Positions 1 through 5,747 of a stretch of 5,777 nucleotides of DNA are shown here, piece by piece. Numbering within the stretch: the stretch's first letter is position 1; each line of letters starts with the position of its first letter. Both the position numbers and the translations under genes were made by a program. The stretch is from Candidatus Aminicenantota bacterium (GTDB lineage: Bacteria; Acidobacteriota; Aminicenantia; Aminicenantales; JAFGBC01). The notes beneath the pieces were generated by a model. That model did not search any database. It was given only the letters and a program-made list of their open reading frames with translations, and was not told where the DNA came from. The stretch is from NCBI GenBank assembly GCA_016933355.1, contig JAFGBC010000222.1:1-5777 (forward strand). The letters are read 5' to 3'.

Positions 1-348
1 GCGGCCCGGCGTCACGCTCGACTGGGCCTGGACCGGCTTGATCCGCGTCCGCGACGCGCTCGACCGCTTCTTGGCCGGCGGCGGCGGAGGCGGAGGAGGC
101 GGCGGCGGCGGCGCCAGGAAGGCGCTGTAAACCTCGACTTCGGGCAGGGCGCTCGTCGATAGGAGCGGAATGACGACGATGGCGGCCATGGCCAAGAGAT
201 GGAGGACCACGGCGATCGGAAACGCTAGCGCCTTCCGGCTGCCCGTCTTGCTGCCCACGAAGAACGAGTCGCGGAACAGCTCGGGGGCGGCTTCTCTCTT
301 TTCGGCGGCCGGCGCTTTGACCGGCTTTGTCTTTGCCTTTTCAGCCAT
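1..348 (-). CDS. TonB-family energy transducer, N-terminal part (runs off the left edge)
   Basis: The ATG at 348-346 opens a frame of 116 codons with no stop before position 1, so only the N-terminal part is seen. The product starts with about 37 polar, Lys/Glu-rich cytoplasmic residues. One membrane helix follows at about residues 40-63, with His50 inside it, matching the conserved transmembrane His of TonB. After the 'LPEVEVYSAFLA' junction come twelve prolines (residues 80-91), then a basic Ala/Lys/Arg/Ser stretch, as in the rigid periplasmic spacer of TonB. The family is anchored in the inner membrane and passes ExbB/ExbD proton-motive energy to outer-membrane receptors. The C-terminal TonB domain, which would prove the assignment, lies outside the window. 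A Shine-Dalgarno AGAGGT (359-354) sits 5 bases before the ATG, and a strong promoter lies upstream. The cytoplasmic tail is longer than in E. coli TonB. A TonB-like or other Pro-rich periplasm-spanning protein remains possible. Confidence 0.8.
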   Translation of the reverse strand, partial: MAEKAKTKPVKAPAAEKREAAPELFRDSFFVGSKTGSRKALAFPIAVVLHLLAMAAIVVIPLLSTSALPEVEVYSAFLAPPPPPPPPPPPPAKKRSSASRTRIKPVQAQSSVTPGR

Positions 349-361
349 GTGTTACCTCTTT

Positions 362-374
362 GTCTAAAATAGAC
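362..374. repeat. 13-base palindrome in the tonB leader
   Basis: GTCTA-AAA-TAGAC is a perfect inverted repeat of 5-base arms around 3 bases. It lies between the predicted transcription start (about 385) and the Shine-Dalgarno (359-354) of the tonB-like gene. It could be a small operator or a weak leader hairpin. The arms are short enough that chance is a real alternative. Confidence 0.35.
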
Positions 375-391
375 TCATAAAGGTAGGATGA

Positions 392-420
392 ATTATAAAG
401 AAAATCCCTCCGTTTGACAA
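392..420 (-). promoter_or_regulatory. Sigma70-type promoter for the tonB-like gene
   Basis: Read on the minus strand, TTGTCA (420-415) is one base off the -35 consensus. A 17-base spacer follows, then a perfect TATAAT (397-392). The predicted start of transcription is near 385, giving a leader of roughly 37 bases that contains a 13-base palindrome and the Shine-Dalgarno. The site lies in the only AT-rich gap of the window, right after the secF stop, and points at the tonB-like ATG. The boxes are read directly; activity is inferred. Confidence 0.75.
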
Positions 421-429
421 CACTTTTTT

Positions 430-1590
430 TTATTTTTTAGCCGCCTTCCGGGGCGCGAACAGCTTGTACCAGACAAGGACGATCGGGCAGGACATGAACA
501 CGGTCGAGTAGATGCCCTCGACCGTCCCGACCAGCATGATGAAGGCGAAATCGTTGATGACTTCGCCCCCGAAGAAGTAGAGGGCGAGCAGCGTCAGCAG
601 GAGCGTGCCCGACGTGATGATCGTCCGGCCCAGGGTCTGGTTGAGGCTCGCGTTCATGACCGCCTCGAGCGGCTCCCGGCGCATGATCTTCTGGTTTTCG
701 CGGACGCGGTCGAAGATGACGATCGTGTCGTTGATGGAAAAACCGACGATGGTCAGGATGCCGGCGATGATCGGAAGGTTGACCTCGCGGTTGGTGAAGG
801 AGTAGATGCTCATCGTGATCAGGACGTCCTGGAAGAGGGTAAAAATCGCCGCGACGCCGTAGGCGAGCTTGAAGCGGAGGGCGATGTAGACGAGCATCCC
901 GAGCAGGGCCCAGATCGTGGCCTGGATCGCCTTGCCGCGGAGGTCCTTGCCGACCTGGGGCCCGACCGTCTCCCGACTGAGGACCGTGAGCGACCCGAGC
1001 GAAGTCCGGGAAGCGAGGTAGCGGACGACGTCGTCGCCGACGCCGGCCGCCGCGATCTCGTCGAAGTCGGCGAAAATGCCGGTCTGGTTCCGGAAGGCGA
1101 TGATCTTCTGGGCAAGGTCCTCGGCCCGTTCCGGGTAGGCGACGGCCAGCAGGGACGCCAGGGTCTTGGCGTCCATGGCGTTGAGGTCGCTCGTCCCGGG
1201 AGTCGGGGCGGCCGGCCCGGCCGCCGTCCGCAGGGCCTCGATGACCTGGTCGGCCAGCTTCTCGTGGGCGTCCATCTCCTGCTCGCCCGCCGCGGCCGCG
1301 ACGGCCTGGGCCGTCCGGACCTGATACTCGCGACCGTCCTTTTCGCCGGTCTCCTGGATGACGGCGTTGCCGAGGCCTTGGTCCTGGAGGATGCGGCGGA
1401 TCTCGCCGATCTCGGTCGCGGACTTGTACTTGACGCGGAGGAGCGTCCCGCCGCCGAAGTCGACGCCGGGCTTCAGCCCGCGGAAGGCGATGATGTTGAC
1501 CAGCCCGGCGCCGACGATCAGCACCGTCAGTCCCAGCGCGAACCACTTATACTTAAGGAAGGGGATGCGGGGCGTTTTGAAGAATTGCAT
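430..1590 (-). CDS. secF: Sec translocon accessory subunit SecF
   Basis: A 386-residue inner-membrane protein that works with SecD and YajC, using proton motive force to complete protein export. There are six predicted membrane helices: about 16-35, then 221-238, 243-262, 273-292, 325-340 and 346-372. The signature GVDFGGGT is at 42-49. The VGPQVGKDLR motif (209-218) leads into helix 2. The helix-4 motif SINDTIVIFDRVREN (285-299) contains Asp288, the probable counterpart of the conserved proton-path Asp of SecF, and Arg322 in GRTIITSGT is the likely conserved Arg. The protein is longer than E. coli SecF (about 323 residues) because of an insertion near residues 134-193 in the periplasmic domain, resembling a helix-hairpin-helix module. 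The ATG follows the secD stop by one base. AAGAGG at 1609-1604 is 13 bases from the ATG, rather far, so coupling to secD translation is likely. The gene ends in an A-rich TAA and no terminator hairpin follows. Confidence 0.97.
   Translation of the reverse strand: MQFFKTPRIPFLKYKWFALGLTVLIVGAGLVNIIAFRGLKPGVDFGGGTLLRVKYKSATEIGEIRRILQDQGLGNAVIQETGEKDGREYQVRTAQAVAAAAGEQEMDAHEKLADQVIEALRTAAGPAAPTPGTSDLNAMDAKTLASLLAVAYPERAEDLAQKIIAFRNQTGIFADFDEIAAAGVGDDVVRYLASRTSLGSLTVLSRETVGPQVGKDLRGKAIQATIWALLGMLVYIALRFKLAYGVAAIFTLFQDVLITMSIYSFTNREVNLPIIAGILTIVGFSINDTIVIFDRVRENQKIMRREPLEAVMNASLNQTLGRTIITSGTLLLTLLALYFFGGEVINDFAFIMLVGTVEGIYSTVFMSCPIVLVWYKLFAPRKAAKK
1012..1191 (-). other. ComEA-like helix-hairpin-helix insertion inside SecF
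   Basis: SecF residues 134-193 read like a ComEA-type tandem helix-hairpin-helix unit. 'SDLNAMDAKTLASLL' resembles the 'vNiNtAsaeeLq.L' opening, and 'KIIAFRNQTGIFADFDEI' followed by 'AAAGVGDDVVRYL' resembles 'aIiayReenGpFksvddL..v.GiG.ktl..i'. The first hairpin 'PGIG' is degenerate (AVAYPERAED), while the second keeps GVG. The segment sits between the last helix and last strand of the periplasmic ferredoxin-like domain, just before the ETVGPQVG motif, and follows an Ala/Pro-rich linker (about 122-133). Similarity is judged from memory of the motif, without an alignment. Confidence 0.6.
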
Positions 1591-1591
1591 G

Positions 1592-3136
1592 TTAGACGCT
1601 CAGCCTCTTGGCGGTTTTGCGGACCGTGAGGTCGAAGATGAGATGTGAGACGAAGACGGCCGTGAACATGTTGGCGACCAGGCCGATGATCAGCGTGACG
1701 GCGAAGCCCTTGATCGGGCCCGTCCCGAACTGGAAGAGGAAGACGGCCGAGATGATCGTCGTCAGGTTCGAGTCGAAGATGGCGCTGAAGGCGCGGCTGA
1801 AGCCTTGGACGATCGCGTTGAGGACCGACTTGCCGAGGGCGAGCTCCTCCTTGATCCGCTCGAAGATGAGGACGTTGGCGTCGACCGACATCCCGATGCT
1901 CAGGATGATGCCGGCGATGCCGGGCAGGGTCAGGGCCGAATGGAAATAGGCCAGGGCGCCGAAGAGGATGACGACGTTCAGAATCAAGGCGGTGACGGCG
2001 TTGACGCCCGAGAGCTTGTAGAAGACGATCATGAAGGTCATGACGGCCAGGATCGCGACCAGCCCGGCCAGGATCCCCTGCCGGACGGAGTCGGCGCCCA
2101 GCGAAGGCCCGATCGTCCGCTCCTCGAGGTAGCGGATGCCGGCGGGGAGGGCGCCCGCCTTGAGGACGACGACCAGGTCGTCGGCCTCCTCGAGCGAGAA
2201 CCCGCCCTGGATGATGCCGCCCTGGTTGCGGTCGATCCGCGAGTTGACGACGGGCGCCGACTGGACGCGGCCGTCGAGGACGATCGCGATCTGCTTGCCG
2301 ATGTTCTCCCCGGTCGTCTTCTCGAAGCGGACCCCGCCCTCGGGGTTGAGGGTGAAGGCGACGGCCGGGCTGCCCCACTCGTCCTCCGAGCGGCGGACGG
2401 TGCGCAGGTCGCGGCCGGTGACCGTGGCCACCTTGTTCAGGAGGTAGAAGCCGGCATGGCCGCGCTTGGCGTCGCCCTTGACGACTTCGGCGTCCTCGGG
2501 CACCACGCCGCCGCTGGCCTGGAGGAGGGTCGCCTCGTCCGGAGCCGGGCCGGCCTTGACCAGCTTCCATTCCAGGACGGCCGTGACCTTGATCAGATCC
2601 TTGACCCGCTCGGGGTCGTCGATGCCGGGCAGCTCGACGATGATCCGCTCGCTGCCCTGGCGCTGGATGAGCGGCTCGGCGACGCCGTACTGGTCGATCC
2701 GGTTCCGGATCGTCTCGACCGTCTGGCTGACGGCCTGGTCGCGGAGGAAAACGACGACGGGCGCCTTCAGGCTGAAGGTCGCCCGCGGCCCGCTGAAGCT
2801 GTAGTCCCAGTCTCGGGCGTAGTCGTCCGCGAGCTCGCGGAGCTTGCCTTCCTTGTCCGTGTCGTAGCCGGTCAGGACGAAGCGGCCCGGCCGCTCGCGG
2901 GTGATGGACTGGTAGGCGACGGCCTCCTTCTTGAGGAGCTCCTCGAAGCGGGCGATCTGCTGGTCGGTCTCGATGTTCAGCGCGTCGTCGGTCAGGACCT
3001 GGACGGCGAGGTGGATGCCGCCCTTGAGGTCCAGCCCGAGCTTGATCTTCTTCTCGTTGTAGGGGAAGGCGATCAGGACGGCCCCGGCGACGACGGCCAG
3101 GACCGCGAACGCCTTCCAGCGGAGGTTCTTCTTCAT
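1592..3136 (-). CDS. secD: Sec translocon accessory subunit SecD
   Basis: A 514-residue inner-membrane partner of SecF. A membrane helix lies at about residues 8-25, followed by the family motif LGLDLKGGIHL (33-43) and a large periplasmic region. That region contains 'ETIRNRIDQYGVAEPLIQRQG' (141-161) and ends at VVVLKAGALP (322-331). GPSLGADSVRQG (343-354) leads into the five-helix membrane block. The helix with GMSVDANVLIFERIKEEL (415-432) carries Asp419, equivalent to the essential proton-path Asp of SecD. GFAVTLIIGLVANMFTA (477-493) forms the last signature. It is shorter than E. coli SecD (615 residues), as in many bacteria with a compact first periplasmic domain. SecD and SecF are separate proteins here, not fused. 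The start is the ATG 12 bases after the yajC stop, where AGGA (3150-3147) overlaps that stop and is 10 bases from the ATG. The gene ends in TAA one base before secF. Confidence 0.98.
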   Translation of the reverse strand: MKKNLRWKAFAVLAVVAGAVLIAFPYNEKKIKLGLDLKGGIHLAVQVLTDDALNIETDQQIARFEELLKKEAVAYQSITRERPGRFVLTGYDTDKEGKLRELADDYARDWDYSFSGPRATFSLKAPVVVFLRDQAVSQTVETIRNRIDQYGVAEPLIQRQGSERIIVELPGIDDPERVKDLIKVTAVLEWKLVKAGPAPDEATLLQASGGVVPEDAEVVKGDAKRGHAGFYLLNKVATVTGRDLRTVRRSEDEWGSPAVAFTLNPEGGVRFEKTTGENIGKQIAIVLDGRVQSAPVVNSRIDRNQGGIIQGGFSLEEADDLVVVLKAGALPAGIRYLEERTIGPSLGADSVRQGILAGLVAILAVMTFMIVFYKLSGVNAVTALILNVVILFGALAYFHSALTLPGIAGIILSIGMSVDANVLIFERIKEELALGKSVLNAIVQGFSRAFSAIFDSNLTTIISAVFLFQFGTGPIKGFAVTLIIGLVANMFTAVFVSHLIFDLTVRKTAKRLSV

Positions 3137-3148
3137 GGCCGGCCCGTC

Positions 3149-3493
3149 CTAGTGGGTTTCGGGTTTCTCGCCCTGGCCCAGGATGGCGCCGACGGCGCTC
3201 TTGGTGATGTCGATCTTGACGTTGGACGCGATGATGACCTCGATCTTGTCGGGCTGGACGCCCATGACCCGTCCGAAGATGCCGCCGGTCGTGACGATGC
3301 GGTCGCCCGGCTTCAGGGCGTTGACCATGTCCTGGTGCTTCTTTTGCTTGCGGCGGGTCGGCATGATGATGAGAAGGTAGAAGACGACGAAGACCAGCAG
3401 AAAGGGGATGAGCGCGGTCATCATGTTCCCCTGGGGGGGACGCGCCCCGGCCGGCGCCTCTTGAAGGAATCCGAACAAGCCCCCGAACATCAT
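3149..3493 (-). CDS. yajC: Sec translocon accessory subunit YajC
   Basis: A 114-residue protein with the YajC layout. A short Gly/Pro-rich N-terminus is followed by one membrane helix at about residues 26-44 (ending FYLLIIMP). A basic cytoplasmic edge TRRKQKKHQ (46-54) comes next, then a small soluble domain with ALKPGDRIVTTGGIFGRV (59-76) and a Val/Ile-rich strand region. YajC associates with SecD-SecF (and YidC) in the inner membrane; its precise role is not settled. It lies 24 bases after tgt and 12 bases before secD, the standard genomic position. Two adjacent ATG codons are available (3493 and 3490). The first is chosen because AAAGGA (3507-3502) is 8 bases away. Confidence 0.97.
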   Translation of the reverse strand: MMFGGLFGFLQEAPAGARPPQGNMMTALIPFLLVFVVFYLLIIMPTRRKQKKHQDMVNALKPGDRIVTTGGIFGRVMGVQPDKIEVIIASNVKIDITKSAVGAILGQGEKPETH

Positions 3494-3501
3494 TGGCGTT
3501 G

Positions 3502-3507
3502 TCCTTT
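3502..3507 (-). promoter_or_regulatory. Shine-Dalgarno of yajC
   Basis: AAAGGA on the minus strand, 8 bases before the first of two tandem ATG codons. It favours the start at 3493 over 3490. It is the clearest ribosome binding site inside the operon; the neighbouring junctions rely on overlap or very short gaps. Confidence 0.7.
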
Positions 3508-3517
3508 CTCTATGGAT

Positions 3518-4639
3518 TTATATGTCTTGACGCAGGGTCTCGAGCGTCCGCTGTTTCCAACCGAGATAGGAGCGAGATTCTATAGACTGCCTGATTTTCC
3601 TGAATAAGTCAAGGTAAAAGTGGAGGTTGTGGACCGTGTTGAGGACGGCCGCGCCGATTTCGGAGCGCTCGTAGAGGTGACGGAGGTAGGCGCGGGAGTA
3701 GCGGCGGCAGGTCGGGCAGGCGCAGTCCTCGTCCAGGGGACGGGGATCGTCGGCGTATTTGACGTTCTTGATGACGACCCGGCCCCGGCTCGTGAACAGC
3801 GTGCCGTTGCGGGCGTTCCGCGTCGGCAGGACGCAGTCGAAGAGGTCGACGCCGCGCTCGACCGCCTCCAGAAGGTCCTCGATATAGCCCATGCCCATGA
3901 GATAGCGCGGCTGTTCCCGGGGGAGGAGGCCGTCCGCCCGCTCCAGGATCTCGAACAGGCGGGCCTTGGGCTCTCCGAGACCCAGCCCGCCGATCGCGTA
4001 GCCGTCGAACCCGATCCCGAGCAGGTCCTCGATGCTCCGCCGCCGGAGGTCGGGGTCGACGCCGCCCTGGCAGATGCCCCAGAGCTGTCCGCCGTCCGGG
4101 GCGTCGGCGTGGGCGGCTCGGGCGCGGCGGGCCCAGGCCGTCGTCAGGGCGACCGCCTCCCTCATCGCCTCCGGCGACGAAGGGTAGGGGACGAAGTAGT
4201 CGAGGACCATCCGGATGTCCGTCCCGAGCTTGGCCTGGAGGGCGACGACGTCCTCCGGCGTGAGAAAGATCCTGGTCCCGTCCAAGTGCGAGGCGAAGCG
4301 CACGCCCTCGGGCCGGACCTTGACCAGGGGCGACATGCTGAAGAGCTGGAAGCCGCCGCTGTCGGAGAGGAGGGGCTTGGGCCAGGCCATGAAACGGTGA
4401 AGGCCGCCCATGCGGGCGATGAGGTCGACGCCCGGCCGCAGGAAGAGATGGTAGGCGTTGACGAGCAGCAGCTGGGCGCCCAGGGCCTCGGCCCGGTCGT
4501 GAAGAAGGGCCTTGACCGCGCCCTGGCTCGCGACGGGCGCGAAGGCCGGCGTCTCGACCGCTCCGTGGGCGGTTTGGATGACCCCGGCCCGGGCCGACGA
4601 CCCGGAGTCTCGGGCTGCGACGACGAAGGACGGCGTCAT
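3518..4639 (-). CDS. tgt: tRNA-guanine transglycosylase (queuosine pathway)
   Basis: A 373-residue cytoplasmic TIM-barrel enzyme. It exchanges guanine 34 in GUN-anticodon tRNAs (Asp, Asn, His, Tyr) for preQ1 in most bacteria. Landmarks in order: SDSGGFQLFS (92-101) with Asp93 as the general acid/base residue; GICQGG (188-193) with Gln191; GYAIGGL (213-219); DLFDCVLPTRNARNG (265-279) with the nucleophile Asp268; and a zinc site C-A-C-P-T-C (306-311) plus His337 in TVHNL. The length matches E. coli Tgt (375). All catalytic and zinc residues are present. The substrate-pocket motif normally read as FDECxPYP is LDYFVPYP here (146-153), so the usual Glu-Cys pair after Asp147 is Tyr-Phe, and the usual GGLxVGE is GGLGLGE (217-223). 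The ATG overlaps the upstream stop as ATGA with no visible Shine-Dalgarno, suggesting translational coupling. The frame stays open upstream of this ATG, but that stretch reads as an Arg/Pro-rich shadow of the neighbouring gene. Confidence 0.96.
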   Translation of the reverse strand: MTPSFVVAARDSGSSARAGVIQTAHGAVETPAFAPVASQGAVKALLHDRAEALGAQLLLVNAYHLFLRPGVDLIARMGGLHRFMAWPKPLLSDSGGFQLFSMSPLVKVRPEGVRFASHLDGTRIFLTPEDVVALQAKLGTDIRMVLDYFVPYPSSPEAMREAVALTTAWARRARAAHADAPDGGQLWGICQGGVDPDLRRRSIEDLLGIGFDGYAIGGLGLGEPKARLFEILERADGLLPREQPRYLMGMGYIEDLLEAVERGVDLFDCVLPTRNARNGTLFTSRGRVVIKNVKYADDPRPLDEDCACPTCRRYSRAYLRHLYERSEIGAAVLNTVHNLHFYLDLFRKIRQSIESRSYLGWKQRTLETLRQDI

Positions 4640-5718
4640 GGCGCGAAGCGGAAGTAGACGACGTCGCCGTCGCGGACGGCGTAGTCCTTGCCCTCGAGGC
4701 GGATGGCGCCCTTGTCCTTGGCGGCCTGGAGGGAGCCGAGCGCGAGAAGCGCGTCCCAGGCGATGACCTCGGCCCGGATGAAGCCGCGCTCGATGTCGGA
4801 ATGGACGGCGCCGGCCGCGCGCAGGGCGGGGGTCGCCTCCGGGATCATCCAGGCGCGGACCTCGTCCTTGCCGACCGTGAAGAAGGCGATCTCGCCCAGC
4901 CAGCCGGGCAGGTCGCGGAAGACGCGCTCGGACGTCGGCTCCTTCAGTCCGTACTCGCTCATGAACGCGGATTTGTCGTCGCCCTCGAGGGTCAGGATCT
5001 CGGCTTCGATTTTTCCGCAGAAGGCTAGGACGCGGACGCCGCGGCCGGCCGGCGCCGGGGCGAAGCGCTCGGGCGTCGCGAGGTCGGCCAGGTCCGTCTC
5101 GTCGGCGTTGACGGCGTGGATGAGCGGCTTCCGGCTGAGGAAGGTGAACCCGCGGAGGTGTTTTTCTTCGAGCGCCGGGATATCGAGCTCGCGCAGGGCC
5201 CGGCCCGTCTCGAGGTCGGCCCGCAGTCGGGCGAGCAGGTCGCGTTCCTTTACGGCCTCGGCCTCCTTGGCCTTCTTGAGGTCCTTGTCGAGCCGGTCGA
5301 TCCGGGACTCGAGCGAGACGAGGTCGGCCAGGGCCAGCTCCTCCTCCATAATCCGGATGTCGTCGGCGGGGGCGACGCGCCCGGCCGGGTGAGGGATGGA
5401 CGCGTCGCGGAAGCCGCGCACGACGTGGACGAGGGCGTCGGCCTTGCGCAGGAGGTTGAGGTAGGCGCCGCTCTTGACCTCGCCGAAGGAGACGCCGGCC
5501 AGGTCGACGATATCGACCTGGGCCTGGACCTTTGTCTTCTCGGGATAGAGGGCGGCGACCCGGTCCAGGCGCGCGTCGGGGACGGGGCAGGCGTGGACGT
5601 GGGCGTCTTTTTTGCCGTCCTCGTAAGCCTTGACCTCGACATGGGCGCCCGCCAGAAGATTGAAGAGCGTCGTCTTGCCCGCCTTGGGGTAGCCGAAGAG
5701 GGTCAGGTTCACGTCCAC
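4636..5718 (-). CDS. YchF/OBG-family P-loop NTPase, divergent (DUF933/TGS C-terminus)
   Basis: 360 residues, close to E. coli YchF (363). The P-loop is GYPKAGKTT (9-17) and Walker B/G3 is VDLAG (71-75). 'PADDIRIMEEELALADL' (117-133) closely matches YchF, followed by a charged coiled-coil segment (about 134-172). The base-recognition motif is NADE (204-207), the NxxE form that in YchF/Ola1 favours ATP over GTP. The C-terminal TGS-like domain contains AAGAVHSDIERGFIRAEVI (301-319) and LEGKDYAVRDGDVVYFRF (341-358). YchF binds ribosomes and is linked to stress responses; a role here is by homology. Odd points: the G1 motif is not the usual GLPNVGKST; the switch I FCTIEPN motif is replaced by a Lys/Asp/His-rich stretch; and the KGASxGEGLGN loop after G3 is shortened. 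This suggests a paralogous branch. The GTG at 5718 is given as start. A second GTG at 5712, giving 358 residues, fits the promoter better. Confidence 0.88.
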   Translation of the reverse strand: MDVNLTLFGYPKAGKTTLFNLLAGAHVEVKAYEDGKKDAHVHACPVPDARLDRVAALYPEKTKVQAQVDIVDLAGVSFGEVKSGAYLNLLRKADALVHVVRGFRDASIPHPAGRVAPADDIRIMEEELALADLVSLESRIDRLDKDLKKAKEAEAVKERDLLARLRADLETGRALRELDIPALEEKHLRGFTFLSRKPLIHAVNADETDLADLATPERFAPAPAGRGVRVLAFCGKIEAEILTLEGDDKSAFMSEYGLKEPTSERVFRDLPGWLGEIAFFTVGKDEVRAWMIPEATPALRAAGAVHSDIERGFIRAEVIAWDALLALGSLQAAKDKGAIRLEGKDYAVRDGDVVYFRFAP

Positions 5719-5747
5719 AGTAAAACCGCAATGCGCGGTCCTGTCAA
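5719..5747 (-). promoter_or_regulatory. Sigma70-like promoter abutting the start of the ychF-like gene
   Basis: On the minus strand a perfect TTGACA (5747-5742), a 17-base spacer and TTTACT (5724-5719, four of six consensus bases) end directly at the GTG codon at 5718. Transcription would start near 5712, which is itself a GTG in frame (third codon), so the mRNA is probably leaderless. The upstream bases show no Shine-Dalgarno at a useful distance, which agrees with this. The spacer contains an inverted repeat. This is the likely promoter for the whole ychF-like-tgt-yajC-secD-secF operon. Confidence 0.6.
5725..5739. repeat. Inverted repeat inside the operon promoter spacer
   Basis: ACCGC-AATGC-GCGGT has perfect 5-base arms around a 5-base centre and lies wholly between the -35 and -10 boxes, ending against the -10. 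It may be an operator. Alternatively, read on the minus strand the GC-rich stem is followed by TTTT and could act as a weak terminator for a gene beyond the right edge. It could also be chance. Confidence 0.35.

Noticed and set aside
79..114. GGC/GGA-rich trinucleotide repeat as a DNA repeat element
   Set aside because: It is the in-frame proline run of the TonB-like protein, so it is recorded as a protein feature.
170..367. 65-codon plus-strand frame opposite the tonB start
   Set aside because: Antisense to the well-supported TonB N-terminus, ends across the tonB Shine-Dalgarno and has no similarity I recognise.
421..440. Plus-strand T-run suggesting a terminator
   Set aside because: No stable GC-rich hairpin precedes the T-run on the plus strand, and there is no plus-strand gene to terminate. 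It is simply the complement of the lysine codons and A-rich tail of secF.
437..1546. 369-codon minus-strand frame inside secF
   Set aside because: Arg/Pro/His-rich out-of-frame shadow; secF in the other frame carries all family motifs.
1527..2570. 347-codon minus-strand frame overlapping secD
   Set aside because: Arg/Gly/Pro-rich shadow of secD in another frame with no recognisable domain.
1805..3607. 600-codon plus-strand open frame antisense to secD, yajC and the end of tgt
   Set aside because: It runs antisense across three well-recognised genes. Its product is a monotonous Asp/Glu/Gly/Leu/Arg string without domains, as expected from the complement of GC-rich coding sequence.
3579..3612. 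Possible internal promoter for yajC in the AT-richer end of tgt (TTGACT ... TATAGA)
   Set aside because: The boxes are separated by 22 bases, too far for a normal sigma70 promoter, and no better pair is visible.
4640..5731. N-terminal extension of tgt by more than 360 codons in the same open frame
   Set aside because: The stretch is an Arg/Pro/Gly-rich shadow of the ychF-like gene. Tgt has its normal length from the ATG at 4639, which forms an ATGA overlap.
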